27,870 bases of DNA from JAAXTT01 sp964530215. Its GTDB lineage: Bacteria > Bacillota > Desulfotomaculia > Desulfotomaculales > Desulfocucumaceae. Location: NCBI GenBank assembly GCA_964530215.1, contig CAZHAJ010000008.1, positions 1 through 27,870 of the forward strand. The letters are read 5' to 3'. Numbering within the stretch: position 1 is the stretch's first letter; every line of letters starts with the position of its first letter. Below are positions 1 to 7,174 of the stretch, piece after piece. Made by a program: the position numbers and the translations under genes. A model generated the notes under the pieces. The model searched no databases. It was not told where the DNA came from and saw only the letters and a program-made list of their open reading frames with translations.

Positions 1-1
1 A

Positions 2-1129
2 GTATCCATAATTTCTTCAATCGGTTTTATTATTCTAGTGGCTGGAAACCTTGCAGGCTCAGGCTGGATATTATCTTGGGTTTTTCCAATGAGCTTAACC
101 CAAGGAATGCTGCTAGTTGCTGCAATCGTTTTTATCTATACAACCGCAGGGGGTATTTTCTCCTGCGCCGCTACTGATGTAATTCAATTATATCCGGCAG
201 TTCTTGCCTTTGCAGGCAGTGTTTTCTGGTTAATATATCAATACGGTTGGGATCATTTTGCTGCAAACATTCCCGCTGACTTTATTAATACAGCTGGGAT
301 TACATCGATGGAGCATGGTTCTTTAATATTCTGGGCATCCTTGGCGGCATTAGCCTTGGGAGATATTGTAGCTTTGGACTTTATGGAAAGAATTTTTTCC
401 GCAAACAGTCCTGAGACTGCTGCCAGAGGCTGCTACTGGGGAGCATTTTTCACTATAGTTATAGCCTCATCAGCGGCAATACTTGGTTTAATGGCTTTAA
501 CCCTACTACCCGAAATTGCTGATCCGAGAAACATTTTACCTCAAATAGCCACAGATGTCCTACCCTTTACCTTAGGCCTATTTTTAATGGCGGGGGTAAT
601 TGGTGCCGGCTTATCAACAGCAAACGGAGGATTGTTGGCGGTATGCGCAGTTTTCGCCAGAAACATTCTGCAGAGAAATGTTCTGAGTACAAAGAGGAAA
701 GATATGAGCGAAGAGGAGCGGGAAAAGTTCGATGGTTGGCTTTTAAAGGCAACACGCTTAATGGGTATTCCGGTAATGGCTATGGCTATTACCTTGGCAT
801 ATTTCAAGCCGGAGCCTGGTGTAATGCTGGTTCTGGCATTTGATGTTCTGTTTGCCGGATGCTTTGTACCACTAACCCTAGGTCTTTATTGGAAAAAATC
901 CAATTCAACCGGAGCCATTTCCGCAATACTGGCTGGCTCCTTTGCAAGAATTGTATTACATTTTGTTGTCCCCCCTCATTTAGCAGGTCTTGACACTTTA
1001 ATACCCCCCGTGATTTGTTTAGTTACAATGGTGGTGATAAGCCTGAAAACACAGGAGCGGGATGCTCCAAAGCACCATGTAATAAATGAGGTGCCCAGCG
1101 ATGAACTAGTGCTATCAGGAGAACGCTAG
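2..1129 (+). CDS. Sodium:solute symporter family protein, 5'-truncated
   Basis: Secondary transporter of the sodium:solute symporter (SSF) family, probably importing an organic solute with Na+ across the cytoplasmic membrane. The reading frame is open to the left edge of the window, so the N-terminal helices are missing; about 375 residues remain. Most of the protein is hydrophobic helices. The motif GDIVALDFMERIFSANSPE followed later by AGVIGAGLSTANGGLLA matches the conserved SSF core, where the family usually has xxADLxERxxSAK and a STADxxLLAxS segment. A charged cytoplasmic loop (KRKDMSEEEREKFD) separates later helices, and the C-terminus is a polar tail. The substrate cannot be told from this part. 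It is followed 25 bases later by an intrinsic terminator, so it is the last gene of its transcript. The family is clear; the substrate is unknown. Confidence 0.88.
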   Translation, partial: VSIISSIGFIILVAGNLAGSGWILSWVFPMSLTQGMLLVAAIVFIYTTAGGIFSCAATDVIQLYPAVLAFAGSVFWLIYQYGWDHFAANIPADFINTAGITSMEHGSLIFWASLAALALGDIVALDFMERIFSANSPETAARGCYWGAFFTIVIASSAAILGLMALTLLPEIADPRNILPQIATDVLPFTLGLFLMAGVIGAGLSTANGGLLAVCAVFARNILQRNVLSTKRKDMSEEEREKFDGWLLKATRLMGIPVMAMAITLAYFKPEPGVMLVLAFDVLFAGCFVPLTLGLYWKKSNSTGAISAILAGSFARIVLHFVVPPHLAGLDTLIPPVICLVTMVVISLKTQERDAPKHHVINEVPSDELVLSGER

Positions 1130-1154
1130 GGCAAAAAACAGTTATAAAACAAAT

Positions 1155-1192
1155 AACGCGACCCTGCTTTTAGGTGAGGGCCGCGTTTTTAT
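1155..1192 (+). terminator. Intrinsic terminator after symporter gene
   Basis: A hairpin with outer arms AACGCG and CGCGTT and inner arms CCCT and AGGG is followed by a run of T residues. It lies 25 bases after the symporter stop codon. It probably also separates this gene from the convergent rsfS. Confidence 0.85.
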
Positions 1193-1223
1193 TTATAAAC
1201 CTATATATTTTTAGACAGCCGTT

Positions 1224-1589
1224 TTACTGTCTGAACATCTCGACTGTCTCACCCACCAAACGAGCTTCTCCCCATAACCTCTCCAAATTATAAAACTCTC
1301 TTTCTTCTTCCTGAAAGATGTGGACAATCACATCCCCATAGTCCAACAGCACCCATCGTCCTTCGCGGTAACCCTCCAGCCGGGGCCTTAAGTCCCACTC
1401 ATTTTTTACAGTTTCTTCAATGGACTCGGCAATAGCTTGAACGTTGGTTGAAGAACTGCCGGTGCAAATAACAAAATAATCAGCAATGGCAGATATTTTA
1501 CCGATATCCAAAACAATGATATCTCTGGCTTTTTTAAGTTCGGCAGCTTTTTTAACAAGTTCAGTTAAATCCTGCTGACTGATACTCAA
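1224..1589 (-). CDS. rsfS: Ribosomal silencing factor RsfS
   Basis: RsfS (Iojap/DUF143 family) binds ribosomal protein uL14 on the large subunit and blocks subunit joining, lowering translation in starvation or stationary phase. The 121-residue length is normal. Family features are visible: KKARDIIVLDIGKIS at residues 18-33, the DYFVICTGSSSTNVQAI segment, and the C-terminal GRWVLLDYGDVIVHIF block. The start codon is TTG, chosen because a purine-rich GGGAGGGGAAGG lies directly upstream and no ATG or GTG is available in frame. In many Bacillota nadD, yqeK and rsfS are consecutive. Here nadD lies about 830 bases upstream, an RRM gene and a repeat sit between, and yqeK is absent. A weak promoter at 1629-1659 could drive it alone. 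Confidence 0.93.
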   Translation of the reverse strand: MSISQQDLTELVKKAAELKKARDIIVLDIGKISAIADYFVICTGSSSTNVQAIAESIEETVKNEWDLRPRLEGYREGRWVLLDYGDVIVHIFQEEEREFYNLERLWGEARLVGETVEMFRQ

Positions 1590-1628
1590 ACACCTTCCCC
1601 TCCCCCAAAATTATTCCCTTAATAGTAT

Positions 1629-1659
1629 ATTATAATTCTTGCATTGTGTCGGAGTGCAA
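1629..1659 (-). promoter_or_regulatory. Possible vegetative promoter for rsfS
   Basis: On the minus strand TTGCAC (1654-1659) is followed after 19 bases by a perfect TATAAT (1629-1634), about 40 bases before the rsfS start. The long spacer lowers confidence. Confidence 0.35.
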
Positions 1660-1777
1660 CAATATTATATTAACTCATACTACATGTTCTACTAGTTCTA
1701 CTTTTTAATTGCAGTTTCCTTCCTTTAATTCCGTGAAAACCTCAAGACAAAAAAACACCCTAATTATGTGTACTATT

Positions 1778-1817
1778 AAAAAAGGAGAGATTGATATACA
1801 AAAACATCAATCTCTCC
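1778..1817 (-). terminator. Terminator-like hairpin at the end of repeat copy 1
   Basis: On the minus strand GGAGAGATTGAT, a 10-base loop, and ATCAATCTCTCC form a perfect 12-bp stem followed by six T residues. This is a textbook intrinsic terminator shape and would end transcripts coming from the RRM gene. Confidence 0.75.
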
Positions 1818-1921
1818 TTCTAATTATTTACTCTCAGGTGTCTACCCACCGATTGACAGAGAGCCATTATTTAAAATGCTGGATTCTGACTTCTGTATTC
1901 CTCTGAATTTCCATGTCAATC
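1778..1921 (-). repeat. Dispersed non-coding repeat, copy 1
   Basis: Read on the minus strand, this segment matches 4266-4415 of the plus strand over nearly its whole length, with a few substitutions and a six-base gap. Shared parts are the GACATRGAAATTCARAGGAAT block, the CAGAAGTCAGAATCCAG block, TCAATCGGTGGG, CTGAGAGTAAATAATTAGAA, and a terminal hairpin followed by T residues. It lies 3' of the RRM gene and is read in the same direction. No protein is encoded: the 65-codon frame across it on the other strand has no family features. Confidence 0.9.
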
Positions 1922-1988
1922 TCCATTAAGCACTATTGACTCTCCATTGATGGGTCTACCCCAACAATGGATTGAGAGACTTTTTATT

Positions 1989-2246
1989 CTAGCCTGGTCC
2001 ATCTTTTTCTCTTGCCTCGTTTACTGTGATTACTCTTCCTTCCAGCTCCGTTCCATTCAGAGCTGCAATCATGCTTTCCACATCTTTATCTATTACTTCT
2101 ACAAAACCAAACCCACGGGAACGTCCGGTCTCACGATCGGTTATAACCCGGGTACTTATTACTTCTCCATGTCTGGAAAAAACATCCTGAAGGTCTTCAG
2201 CCTTTGTGGACCAAGGCAGATTCCCCACATATAAAGTCCTGGACAT
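1989..2246 (-). CDS. RRM-domain RNA-binding protein
   Basis: Small single-domain RNA-binding protein of the bacterial RRM (Rbp-like) family, 85 residues. It carries RNP2 (LYVGNL, residues 5-10) and RNP1 (RGFGFVEV, residues 44-51), whose aromatic residues stack on single-stranded RNA. The tail after the RRM is short and charged (EAREKDGPG). The start is the ATG at 2246, with AGAGAGGTG upstream at proper spacing. A longer in-frame extension to 2372 exists but has no ribosome site and no family match. Bacterial members are often linked with cold or stress response, but the RNA target here is unknown. It lies between nadD and rsfS, where yqeK is usually found. The repeat terminator lies 3' of it, so its message probably ends near 1778. 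Confidence 0.93.
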   Translation of the reverse strand: MSRTLYVGNLPWSTKAEDLQDVFSRHGEVISTRVITDRETGRSRGFGFVEVIDKDVESMIAALNGTELEGRVITVNEAREKDGPG

Positions 2247-2421
2247 CAATTCACCTCTCTCTTTGCAGCTAAACTTATTATCAACTTTATTATTTACCAA
2301 ACTATAACCTTCATTCACTTGTAAAAAACAAAGATTTTTCCATTTGGAAATTTTATAACTGGGGAGCTGCAATGACCTTGCAGTTTTCCAGATAAAAACA
2401 TCTTAATTTGACCGGGAAAAA

Positions 2422-3027
2422 TCAGTCTCTATACAATCCTTTAGAATGAATATACTCTTCTACATCTTCGGGAAGCAAATATTTTATGGTCAAACCTTTT
2501 TTTACCCTTGCCCGGATGTCTGTAGATGATATGGATAGAGCGGGCACTTCCATTAACGATATTTTATTAATATAACCGTCGGGAAGTTCCCTTAATATAT
2601 CGGCCAGGTTTTCTAAGCGAAAACCCGGCCGAGTAGCTGCAATAAAACAACAAATATCCAATAGATCCTGCACTCTGTGCCAGGTCAATATTTCTAGCAC
2701 GGCATCGGCGCCGGTAATAAAGTATATTTCTGTATCTGGAAATGCTTCTTTAAAATAGCGAACCGTTTCATAGGTATAGGATGGTCCCTGACGTTTTATC
2801 TCAACGTCAGATAAATGGAAATGTTGATTACTGTCAATAGCCAGTGCCGTCATTTTATAGCGGTGATTTGAATCCGTAATAACCCTAACCTCTTTGTGAG
2901 GGGGCATAGCTGCCGGGACAAATATTACTCTGTCTAAATCAAAACAGCTTCTTGCTCCCTCAGCAGCTACAAGATGGCCATAATGTATCGGGTCAAAGGT
3001 TCCGCCCATTATTCCTATTTTTTTCAC
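2422..3027 (-). CDS. nadD: Nicotinate-nucleotide adenylyltransferase NadD
   Basis: Transfers the adenylyl group of ATP to nicotinic acid mononucleotide, giving deamido-NAD, in the last-but-one step of NAD synthesis in the cytoplasm. It is 201 residues long, normal for the family. The nucleotidyltransferase motif GGTFDPIHYGHL is at residues 8-19 with the (H/T)xGH-type catalytic histidines. The second signature ISSTDIRARVKKG lies near the C-terminus and binds the phosphates. FITGADAVLEILTWHR is the conserved substrate-binding segment. The start is GTG at 3027, preceded by GAGAGGGAAA. It is the first minus-strand gene here, divergent from ilvE. The usual downstream partner yqeK, an HD hydrolase gene, is not found next to it. 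Confidence 0.95.
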   Translation of the reverse strand: MKKIGIMGGTFDPIHYGHLVAAEGARSCFDLDRVIFVPAAMPPHKEVRVITDSNHRYKMTALAIDSNQHFHLSDVEIKRQGPSYTYETVRYFKEAFPDTEIYFITGADAVLEILTWHRVQDLLDICCFIAATRPGFRLENLADILRELPDGYINKISLMEVPALSISSTDIRARVKKGLTIKYLLPEDVEEYIHSKGLYRD

Positions 3028-3117
3028 TTTTTCCCTCTCATTGCTGTTTTAAATTCTCTTCAATTTTATAGATTATATCAATAAAAATCAATTAATTAAG
3101 AATAGTTGATAAATACC

Positions 3118-3147
3118 TATACAAAAAAGCCCGATTTTTTATATAAT
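3118..3147 (+). promoter_or_regulatory. Possible vegetative promoter for ilvE
   Basis: A perfect TATAAT (3142-3147) lies 38 bases before the ilvE start. The best upstream element, TATACA (3118-3123) at 18 bases, is a poor -35 match, so the -10 is the main evidence. There is no room for a T-box or long leader. Confidence 0.45.
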
Positions 3148-3185
3148 AAGTAACATTAGTGTGCTTTTGTTTAAGGAGGATTTTT

Positions 3186-4250
3186 ATGTACGAAATTGCT
3201 GTTGAAAAATCAGCTAGACTAAAGGAAAAACCCCTGGACAGTGAACTAAATTTCGGCACTGTTTTTACCGACCATATGTTTACTATGGACTATGAGGCTC
3301 CTGACGGCTGGAAAAACCCCCGCATCGAACCATATCAGCCATTGGTTTTAGATCCCTCAACTATGGTATTTCATTATGGTCAAGCTATCTTTGAAGGTAT
3401 CAAGGCTTACAAAAGAAGCAACGGCAAAATAGGTATATACCGCCCCAAAGACTATATCTCCAGATTAAACCGTTCTGCCGACAGACTATGTATACCCAGG
3501 ATAGATGAGGACCTGTTTTATCAAGCTTTAATCAAGCTTATCAACCTTGAAAAGGACTGGGTACCCGGCTCTAAAGAAACTTCGCTGTATATAAGACCCT
3601 TTATAATAGCTACTGATCCGTATATCGGAGTCAGGCCCTCAAACACCTACAAGTTCATGATTATACTTTCCCCGGTGGGAGCTTACTACCCCGAAGGCTT
3701 TAAGCCTGTATCCATTTATGTCACTGACAAGTATGTTCGTGCCGTAAAGGGCGGATTGGGCTATGTCAAAACCCCGGCGAACTATGCTGCCAGCCTGCTG
3801 GCTGCCGAAGAAGCAAAAGAAGCCGGCTATACCCAAGTACTGTGGCTAGACGGATGTCAAAAGAAATATATTGAAGAAGTAGGAACCATGAATATATTTT
3901 TTGTTATAAACGAAGAGATTATTACTCCTGCTTTGGAAGGCAGTATTTTGGGAGGTATGACCCGAGATTCGGTATTACAGGTAGCTAAAAAATGGGGACT
4001 AAAAATAAAAGAAGAACCCATTTCCATAGATGATGTATATCAAGCCTATAAAGAGGGCACTTTACAAGAAATTTTCGGCACCGGTACCGCAGCGGTAATA
4101 TCACCGGTAAGTGAATTGAAATGGAATGATAAAATTATCATCCCCGGAGACGGCAAGGTAGGTAAAATATCCCAAATGCTTTATGACTATATCAACGGCG
4201 TTCAGTACGGCTATAAAGATGATGACTTTGGCTGGGTAACCGAATTATAA
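3186..4250 (+). CDS. ilvE: Branched-chain amino acid aminotransferase
   Basis: PLP-dependent class IV aminotransferase that interconverts leucine, isoleucine and valine with their 2-oxo acids, using glutamate and 2-oxoglutarate. The 354-residue length and sequence fit the BCAT type II group, which includes the eukaryotic enzymes. The Schiff-base lysine is about residue 195 in GGLGYVKTPANYAAS. EVGTMNIFF and GTGTAAVISPV are the other conserved cofactor-binding segments, and FHYGQAIFEGIKAYK is the N-terminal substrate loop. The ATG at 3186 was chosen because AGGAGG lies six bases upstream; an upstream in-frame GTG at 3159 has no such site. It stands alone on the plus strand, facing away from nadD. 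Repeat copy 2 with its hairpin follows directly and probably ends the transcript. Confidence 0.96.
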   Translation: MYEIAVEKSARLKEKPLDSELNFGTVFTDHMFTMDYEAPDGWKNPRIEPYQPLVLDPSTMVFHYGQAIFEGIKAYKRSNGKIGIYRPKDYISRLNRSADRLCIPRIDEDLFYQALIKLINLEKDWVPGSKETSLYIRPFIIATDPYIGVRPSNTYKFMIILSPVGAYYPEGFKPVSIYVTDKYVRAVKGGLGYVKTPANYAASLLAAEEAKEAGYTQVLWLDGCQKKYIEEVGTMNIFFVINEEIITPALEGSILGGMTRDSVLQVAKKWGLKIKEEPISIDDVYQAYKEGTLQEIFGTGTAAVISPVSELKWNDKIIIPGDGKVGKISQMLYDYINGVQYGYKDDDFGWVTEL

Positions 4251-4265
4251 GTTTGGCTCTCTGTC

Positions 4266-4415
4266 AATGACATAGAAATTCAAAGGAATCCAGAAGTCAG
4301 AATCCAGAATCCAGTATTTTAAAAAGTGGCTCTCATTCAATCGGTGGGTTAGATCCCTGAGAGTAAATAATTAGAAAGAGAGATTGATGTTTTTGTATAT
4401 CAATCTCTCCTTTTT
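4266..4415 (+). repeat. Dispersed non-coding repeat, copy 2
   Basis: Plus-strand copy of the element at 1778-1921 in inverted orientation. It begins 15 bases after the ilvE stop and ends in the same hairpin. It has an extra AATCCAG unit compared with copy 1, as if the short CAGAATC module expands. The motif GGCTCTCTGTCAAT just before it (4255-4268) resembles an internal part of copy 1, suggesting partial duplication. The rest of the gap to the next gene (4416-4502) shows nothing recognisable. Confidence 0.9.
4378..4415 (+). terminator. Terminator-like hairpin at the end of repeat copy 2
   Basis: An 11-bp stem (outer pair G4378-C4409; inner arms AGAGATTGAT and ATCAATCTCT) with a 10-base loop is followed by CC and five T residues. 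It lies 128 bases after ilvE and would terminate its message. Confidence 0.7.
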
Positions 4416-4502
4416 AATCAAAAAATACATATAAATGCACGCTGGGTGTGCGGATTTCAGTCCGGATAAAATTACTTTGATTGAAGCGGCTTTTGATCTG
4501 CT

Positions 4503-6719
4503 TTATAATTTCAATAGATGCACCAAAAAAGTGGCAACTTCAGCCCTGGTTACCTGACCATTGGGGTTGAAAAGCCCATCTTTCAGGGGTAGAAGGTTCA
4601 GACCCACTGCTGCTGATGCATAGCCTTTGTTACCCATGTCAATGGATGCCGCATCTGCAACCTCCAATTTAAATATTTCGGATACCCTGACCAGCTTTCC
4701 CCATCCCTGAGCATTGATACCCAGCCTTATCAGTTGAAGCCTTTCTAGAGGAGCTTCAGGGTTAATCACATAATCTTCCTCTAAGATTCCTTTGGCTTTT
4801 GCACTTTCCAGTACCTGCTTATACCAAGGTTCATTCTGCTTAACCAATGGATAATAGTATCTGTTTCCAAAAGCTTTATCAAGCATTGCCAGCGCTTCAG
4901 CTACAGTAGCTTTGTCATCAGGGCGAAACTTTCCCCCATCACCCTTAACAATATCTTCCTTAGTCAATAGAGTTATATCAGCCTCAGCTGCGTGTCCGGA
5001 TATATCGCTGAAAGGCTGCTTATTTTTTACAAAAGGTCTTCCCTGATAGTCAATCTGTTGACCGCTTAAAGCATCATACATCACTATTTCTCCATCGGAT
5101 GAAGATCTATATATTAAAAAGTACTCCTGCTGACTTCCCTGCCGGTATGGCGAATAACCCTTACTGTATTCCAATTTCAGTGGATATTCTTCTAAATATT
5201 TATTGTTAATTTCAGTGGCATCAATTACGGAATCAGCGTTGGGTAACTTGGCATCCTGCCATATAATACGATAACTCACTACCTCACCGTTATATGCACT
5301 AACACTGACATTAAAACCATTCTCAGGATAAACCACTTCATTTATTTTTCTGGCATAATTGAAATTAAAGGACCGCGATAAATATTTGCCCACTGCTTGT
5401 TCAAAAATCATTACGGGGTCAGACTGCCTAAGCACCACTTGACCGGATTTAACCGGCTGCAGTTTTTTAATCAAATCAAACGCAATCTTTTGGGCTTCTT
5501 CGCTTTTCAGTCTGGTATCTTTTTGGTTATAAAACTCTCTTTCATTTCCCTTGTAGAAAGATACCAGTTCTCCACTACCGGCATTTATAGCAACAGATAT
5601 GGTATCATTGCTCTCCTGACCGGTGAATTGGATATGCCAAAGCCGGCTGCCCGGAACATTATAATCTCTCTCCAGGCTCCTATGGGTGACTCCATAACTT
5701 CCGGATATGTCCATTATTTCAGCGGCTATCGCCTGAGCTTTATCTGCACTTATAACGGTTTTAGTCTCTTCTATAGCTTTGATCTCTTCCGGAGTAAGGG
5801 AGTTTTGCTCAGACATGGCCATCTTGCCATCTCCGCCACCGGCAAGCCTATCTTCACTTCTGAAATATATGTCCTCATTAAAAATTTCCCCGGAAAGAGC
5901 ATTTATTGCAAAACGACCCGGCTGTTTAAAACGATAAACCAATTTTATATCTCCAGGTATGTCAGGGTTTTCATTAGGAGTCATATAATATGTGAGCTCA
6001 TAACCGCTTTTATCCTTAAAAATACTGACGGCTTCATCCTGATTTAACATGGTCGAGGACTTTGGCAGTACCTGTTCATCATCCCAGGTACAATTAAATC
6101 TGACCAGCTCACCGTTTTCCGCATTTATACCGATATCGATACCCTGATCCACCACCGGTATACCACTAACCATCTTTCTGAAATTAAAATTATAAACAAT
6201 GGGGTAGTCTCTGGCCCTAAGTAATTGATCTTGGAAAAACTGATTTTGACTTTCCAGTTTTGTCTTTGGAAATTTGTCAGGCAGGATTCTTAAACCCTCT
6301 TGTTTAGCTATTTCTATACATTCTTCCTTGGTATATTCAGGGAGACCTTTATATTGTCCTCCGTGGTATATATTTTTATAATAATTTATATTGGTCAGTT
6401 CTTCTGATTCCGGATCAACCGAAACAGTAAACTCAACATCACCATCAATACTTCTCCACCTAAGATTCCATCTTCCTTTACCGTCAGCTTCTTGATAATC
6501 TGAACTAAATTGGTCCAAACCCTCCGGTATTGGTACTTTCTCCTTAGCAATTATTATAGCTTTCTCCAGGCTAATAGCTGCATTTGAAGGATCACTATCT
6601 GTAGATTCCTCAGCTTGGTTGGCTGAAGGTGCCTGCTCAGCAGCCGTTAACGGCATCGGCATAACCATAATATTCAGCAACAAAGCTATGATTATGCTAA
6701 AAAACGCAGACCTTTTCAT
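4503..6719 (-). CDS. Secreted YcdB/YcdC-like protein with SLH domains
   Basis: Large exported protein, 738 residues, probably anchored to the cell wall. It starts with a signal peptide (MKRSAF, a hydrophobic stretch, then MPLTAAEQA around residues 20-30). Residues of about 45-560 hold repeated PepSY-like units typical of YcdB/YcdC proteins: each has a helix around a KAxxIA or EECIEIAKQEG segment, then strands with WxxxW-type spacing and a phrase like INAENGELVRFN, SVAINAGSGELVSF or VSAYNGEVVSY. The C-terminal ~170 residues hold three SLH-like modules, the clearest being GDGGKFRPDDKATVAEALAML and NPNGQVTRAEVATFLVHLL. SLH domains bind pyruvylated secondary wall polymer. The ATG start has AAAGGGG upstream. 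The function of the YcdB part is not known; related PepSY domains may restrain peptidases. It is probably transcribed alone. Confidence 0.85.
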   Translation of the reverse strand: MKRSAFFSIIIALLLNIMVMPMPLTAAEQAPSANQAEESTDSDPSNAAISLEKAIIIAKEKVPIPEGLDQFSSDYQEADGKGRWNLRWRSIDGDVEFTVSVDPESEELTNINYYKNIYHGGQYKGLPEYTKEECIEIAKQEGLRILPDKFPKTKLESQNQFFQDQLLRARDYPIVYNFNFRKMVSGIPVVDQGIDIGINAENGELVRFNCTWDDEQVLPKSSTMLNQDEAVSIFKDKSGYELTYYMTPNENPDIPGDIKLVYRFKQPGRFAINALSGEIFNEDIYFRSEDRLAGGGDGKMAMSEQNSLTPEEIKAIEETKTVISADKAQAIAAEIMDISGSYGVTHRSLERDYNVPGSRLWHIQFTGQESNDTISVAINAGSGELVSFYKGNEREFYNQKDTRLKSEEAQKIAFDLIKKLQPVKSGQVVLRQSDPVMIFEQAVGKYLSRSFNFNYARKINEVVYPENGFNVSVSAYNGEVVSYRIIWQDAKLPNADSVIDATEINNKYLEEYPLKLEYSKGYSPYRQGSQQEYFLIYRSSSDGEIVMYDALSGQQIDYQGRPFVKNKQPFSDISGHAAEADITLLTKEDIVKGDGGKFRPDDKATVAEALAMLDKAFGNRYYYPLVKQNEPWYKQVLESAKAKGILEEDYVINPEAPLERLQLIRLGINAQGWGKLVRVSEIFKLEVADAASIDMGNKGYASAAVGLNLLPLKDGLFNPNGQVTRAEVATFLVHLLKL

Positions 6720-6799
6720 TTTTTTAAGCCCCTTTCAAATTTGATATTTATTATCAAAGACGATATCTAAATGAAAAAGTTCCGGCTAAAAATAAAGTA

Positions 6800-6822
6800 G
6801 GAATTCACAATACAGAAGTCAG
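6800..6822 (+). repeat. Fragment of the CAGAAGTCAG repeat module
   Basis: The segment GGAATTCACAATACAGAAGTC, continuing AG, resembles the GGAATACAGAAGTCAG core of the dispersed repeat. It lies upstream of the SLH protein gene, in the 455-base gap that also holds an IS3 remnant. Only the core remains. Confidence 0.5.
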
Positions 6823-6944
6823 TAAAGAGGATAGTATAGAATAATTTCAGAGTCAAAAATTTTAAAATATTCAGGGTAAAATTTTCCCTTTGTTGTTCGC
6901 GCAGATACTCTTAACTTGAGGGAGAGGACATTCTTCGGAGGTTG

Positions 6945-7037
6945 TTATCCAGCACTAACATTTGAACAATTCTCTACTACCATTCGTACTGCTTCAAGCT
7001 TAAACTCTTTATTGTATTGCTTGCCCGTAAAAGCCAT
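6945..7037 (-). pseudogene. Truncated IS3-family transposase OrfA
   Basis: The start of an IS3/IS911-type OrfA, the helix-turn-helix protein that binds the element's ends. It reads MAFTGKQYNKEFKLEAVRMV, then VENCSNVSAG and a stop codon. The KxYxxEFKxEAVRMV pattern is the hallmark of the Tnp_1 (HTH_Tnp) N-terminus. A normal OrfA is about 90-110 residues, so roughly two thirds is missing, including most of the DNA-binding helix. The ribosome site GGAGG lies just upstream of the ATG. No matching frame continues after the stop, so a deletion rather than a simple point mutation is likely. Confidence 0.75.
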
Positions 7038-7103
7038 TGTGGACACCTCCAGCAGTTTTATTTTATCTTAGTTTGGTGTGTCCATCAATTCGGGGTAGGT
7101 CAA
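6945..7103 (-). mobile_element. IS3-family insertion sequence remnant (left end plus start of orfA)
   Basis: On the minus strand the remnant begins with an IS3-type terminal sequence, TTGACCTACCCCGAATTGAT, continuing GGACACA (7103-7077). A ribosome site (CTGGAGGTG) and the start of the transposase orfA follow. The reading frame stops after 30 residues and no orfB or right end is recognisable before the SLH gene. It is a decayed, immobile fragment. The remaining gap down to 6720 shows only a repeat scrap at 6800-6822. Confidence 0.75.
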
Positions 7104-7105
7104 CT

Positions 7106-7140
7106 TATTCTGAATTCTGACTTCTGGCTCCTGGATTCCC
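7106..7140 (-). repeat. Repeat module 3' of larE
   Basis: On the minus strand GGAATCCAGGAGCCAGAAGT, then CAGAATTCAGAATAAG, matches the GGAATCCAGAAGTCAGAATCC core of the two large repeats. It lies 35 bases after the larE stop, in the same orientation as larE, and abuts the IS3 end at 7103. Confidence 0.65.
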
Positions 7141-7174
7141 ACTCATAAGGAATCCCTATAAACAATTACACTTA

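Noticed and set aside
1709..1906. 65-codon plus-strand frame over repeat copy 1
   Set aside because: The repeat is shared with 4266-4415, where the frame is not kept, so it is not coding.
1938..1981. Imperfect hairpin (CTCTCCATTG ... CAATGGATTGAGAG) just after the RRM gene, with a CTACCCC part resembling the IS3 end
   Set aside because: The stem has a three-base bulge and no T run, and the similarity to the IS3 end is too short to call an IS remnant.
1947..2234. 95-codon plus-strand frame opposite the RRM gene
   Set aside because: Antisense to RNP1/RNP2-bearing protein; no ribosome site.
5397..6047. 216-codon plus-strand frame inside the SLH protein gene
   Set aside because: It is antisense to a clear secreted protein, has no ribosome site and no recognisable motif.
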